Source: Geobacter sp. UBA1603 | GTDB lineage: Bacteria; Desulfobacterota; Desulfuromonadia; Geobacterales; Pseudopelobacteraceae | Length of the DNA stretch: 6,141 nt | NCBI GenBank assembly: GCA_002322035.1 | Contig: DCNF01000019.1 | Span: forward strand, 24,218-30,358 | Direction: 5' to 3' | Shown here: in pieces, positions 5,603 through 6,141 of the stretch | Layout: each line of letters opens with the position of its first letter | How positions within the stretch are numbered: the first letter of the stretch is position 1 | Made by a program: the position numbers and the translations under genes | Notes under the pieces: model-generated | What the model saw: only the letters and a program-made list of their open reading frames with translations | What the model was told of the DNA's origin: nothing | Databases searched by the model: none

Positions 5603-6141
5603 ATGACCTGGATCTTGATTGTCTCGGCCGCCGGCTGCATTTTCGGGAGTGGGACAAGGGGAGTACTTGCGCTTGGCTGCTTGTTGCAGCTGGGCTATCT
5701 GGCGCAGCGCGGTTTTTCTCTGGGTCGCCTGCCGTTGCTGGGCCCCCATGACACGCTGGTGTTTTTCGCGGCCTGCCTTGCCGTGACAGCGGCGTGTGTC
5801 TCGCAGTCAGCCGCAGTACGTCATCACCGCTGGTTTCGGGTGGTTTCCGGCTTCCTGGCCGGGTTTACGGTCCTTTTCGCGCTTTTTTTCCCGCCGCTCA
5901 TGATGCCGCTCCCACGGATACTTGATACACTCTGGTTTGAGCTTCATGTGGTCCTGGCGTTTCTTGCTTATGCGCTCTTTGCGGTCGGCGCACTGCTTGG
6001 CGGGGCTTTTCTGGTATCGCCCCAGAGCGGGATCATGGATCTGCAGTACAAGACTGCGCTGACCGGCTGGACATTTTTTTCGGGGTCAATGATTGCGGGA
6101 GGAATCTGGGGGTATTATGCCTGGGGCACCTACTGGCTCTG
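5603..6141 (+). CDS. ccsA: CcsA/HemX-like cytochrome c assembly membrane protein, N-terminal 179 codons (3' end outside window)
   Basis: The frame stays open from ATG 5603 to the window edge. The product is a polytopic membrane protein with about six hydrophobic segments visible (about 2-17, 20-34, 50-69, 80-100, 114-138, 157-175). LHVVLAFLAYALFAVG (114-129) matches the CcsA helix carrying a conserved haem-ligand histidine (His115). The fragment ends in AWGTYWL (173-179), which is the beginning of the tryptophan-rich WWD haem-handling motif (typically WGxxWxWDxxE). CcsA with CcsB (ResC/ResB, system II) exports haem and attaches it to apocytochromes c on the outer face of the membrane. The related HemX proteins found next to hemA share the fold, so this could be a hemX-type gene; the missing 3' end and downstream genes would decide. 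No clear ribosome site is seen; an in-frame GTG at 5597 overlaps the upstream stop, suggesting translational coupling. Confidence 0.82.
   Translation, partial: MTWILIVSAAGCIFGSGTRGVLALGCLLQLGYLAQRGFSLGRLPLLGPHDTLVFFAACLAVTAACVSQSAAVRHHRWFRVVSGFLAGFTVLFALFFPPLMMPLPRILDTLWFELHVVLAFLAYALFAVGALLGGAFLVSPQSGIMDLQYKTALTGWTFFSGSMIAGGIWGYYAWGTYWL

Overview
The window looks like chromosomal DNA of a Geobacter/Desulfuromonas-type bacterium (Desulfuromonadia, former Deltaproteobacteria). This is inferred from the gene families: a B-type aconitase tail, a PilT paralogue next to a DUF4388 (PATAN) protein, an MJ0042-type zinc-ribbon membrane protein and a CcsA-type cytochrome assembly protein. GC content is moderate to high in the genes, with one strikingly AT-rich intergenic leader. 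I see no mobile elements, CRISPR arrays, rRNA or tRNA.

Left part, plus strand: the last 75 codons of acnB (1-228) end at a strong intrinsic terminator (258-290). An AT-rich leader follows, then a complete secreted substrate-binding protein of the branched-chain amino acid (Peripla_BP_6) type (378-1640). It has no transporter genes beside it, so it is an orphan here.

Middle, minus strand: a two-gene unit read from right to left. The first gene (4596-2821) encodes a 591-residue PATAN/DUF4388 - degenerate receiver - GAF-like protein. The second (2757-1687) encodes a PilT-family type IV pilus retraction ATPase. The 63-bp gap between them holds a hairpin. The unit converges on the substrate-binding protein gene with only 46 bp between stops. 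The pairing suggests that the PATAN protein tunes the pilus motor.

Right part, plus strand, divergent from the pilus unit: a protein with two CxxC/CxxC zinc ribbons and four predicted membrane helices (4764-5600) is translationally linked to the 5' part of a ccsA-like gene (5603 to the window end), which is absent from simple closed-ORF lists because it runs off the edge. The 167-bp divergent intergenic region contains one recognisable sigma-70-like promoter for each direction. The minus-strand promoter is overlapped by a perfect 9-bp inverted repeat that looks like an operator.

The most interesting items are the PATAN-PilT pairing, the altered AIRNLIRE motif of this PilT, the MshEN-like helices inside the PATAN region, the operator-like repeat, and the zinc-ribbon protein coupled to ccsA.
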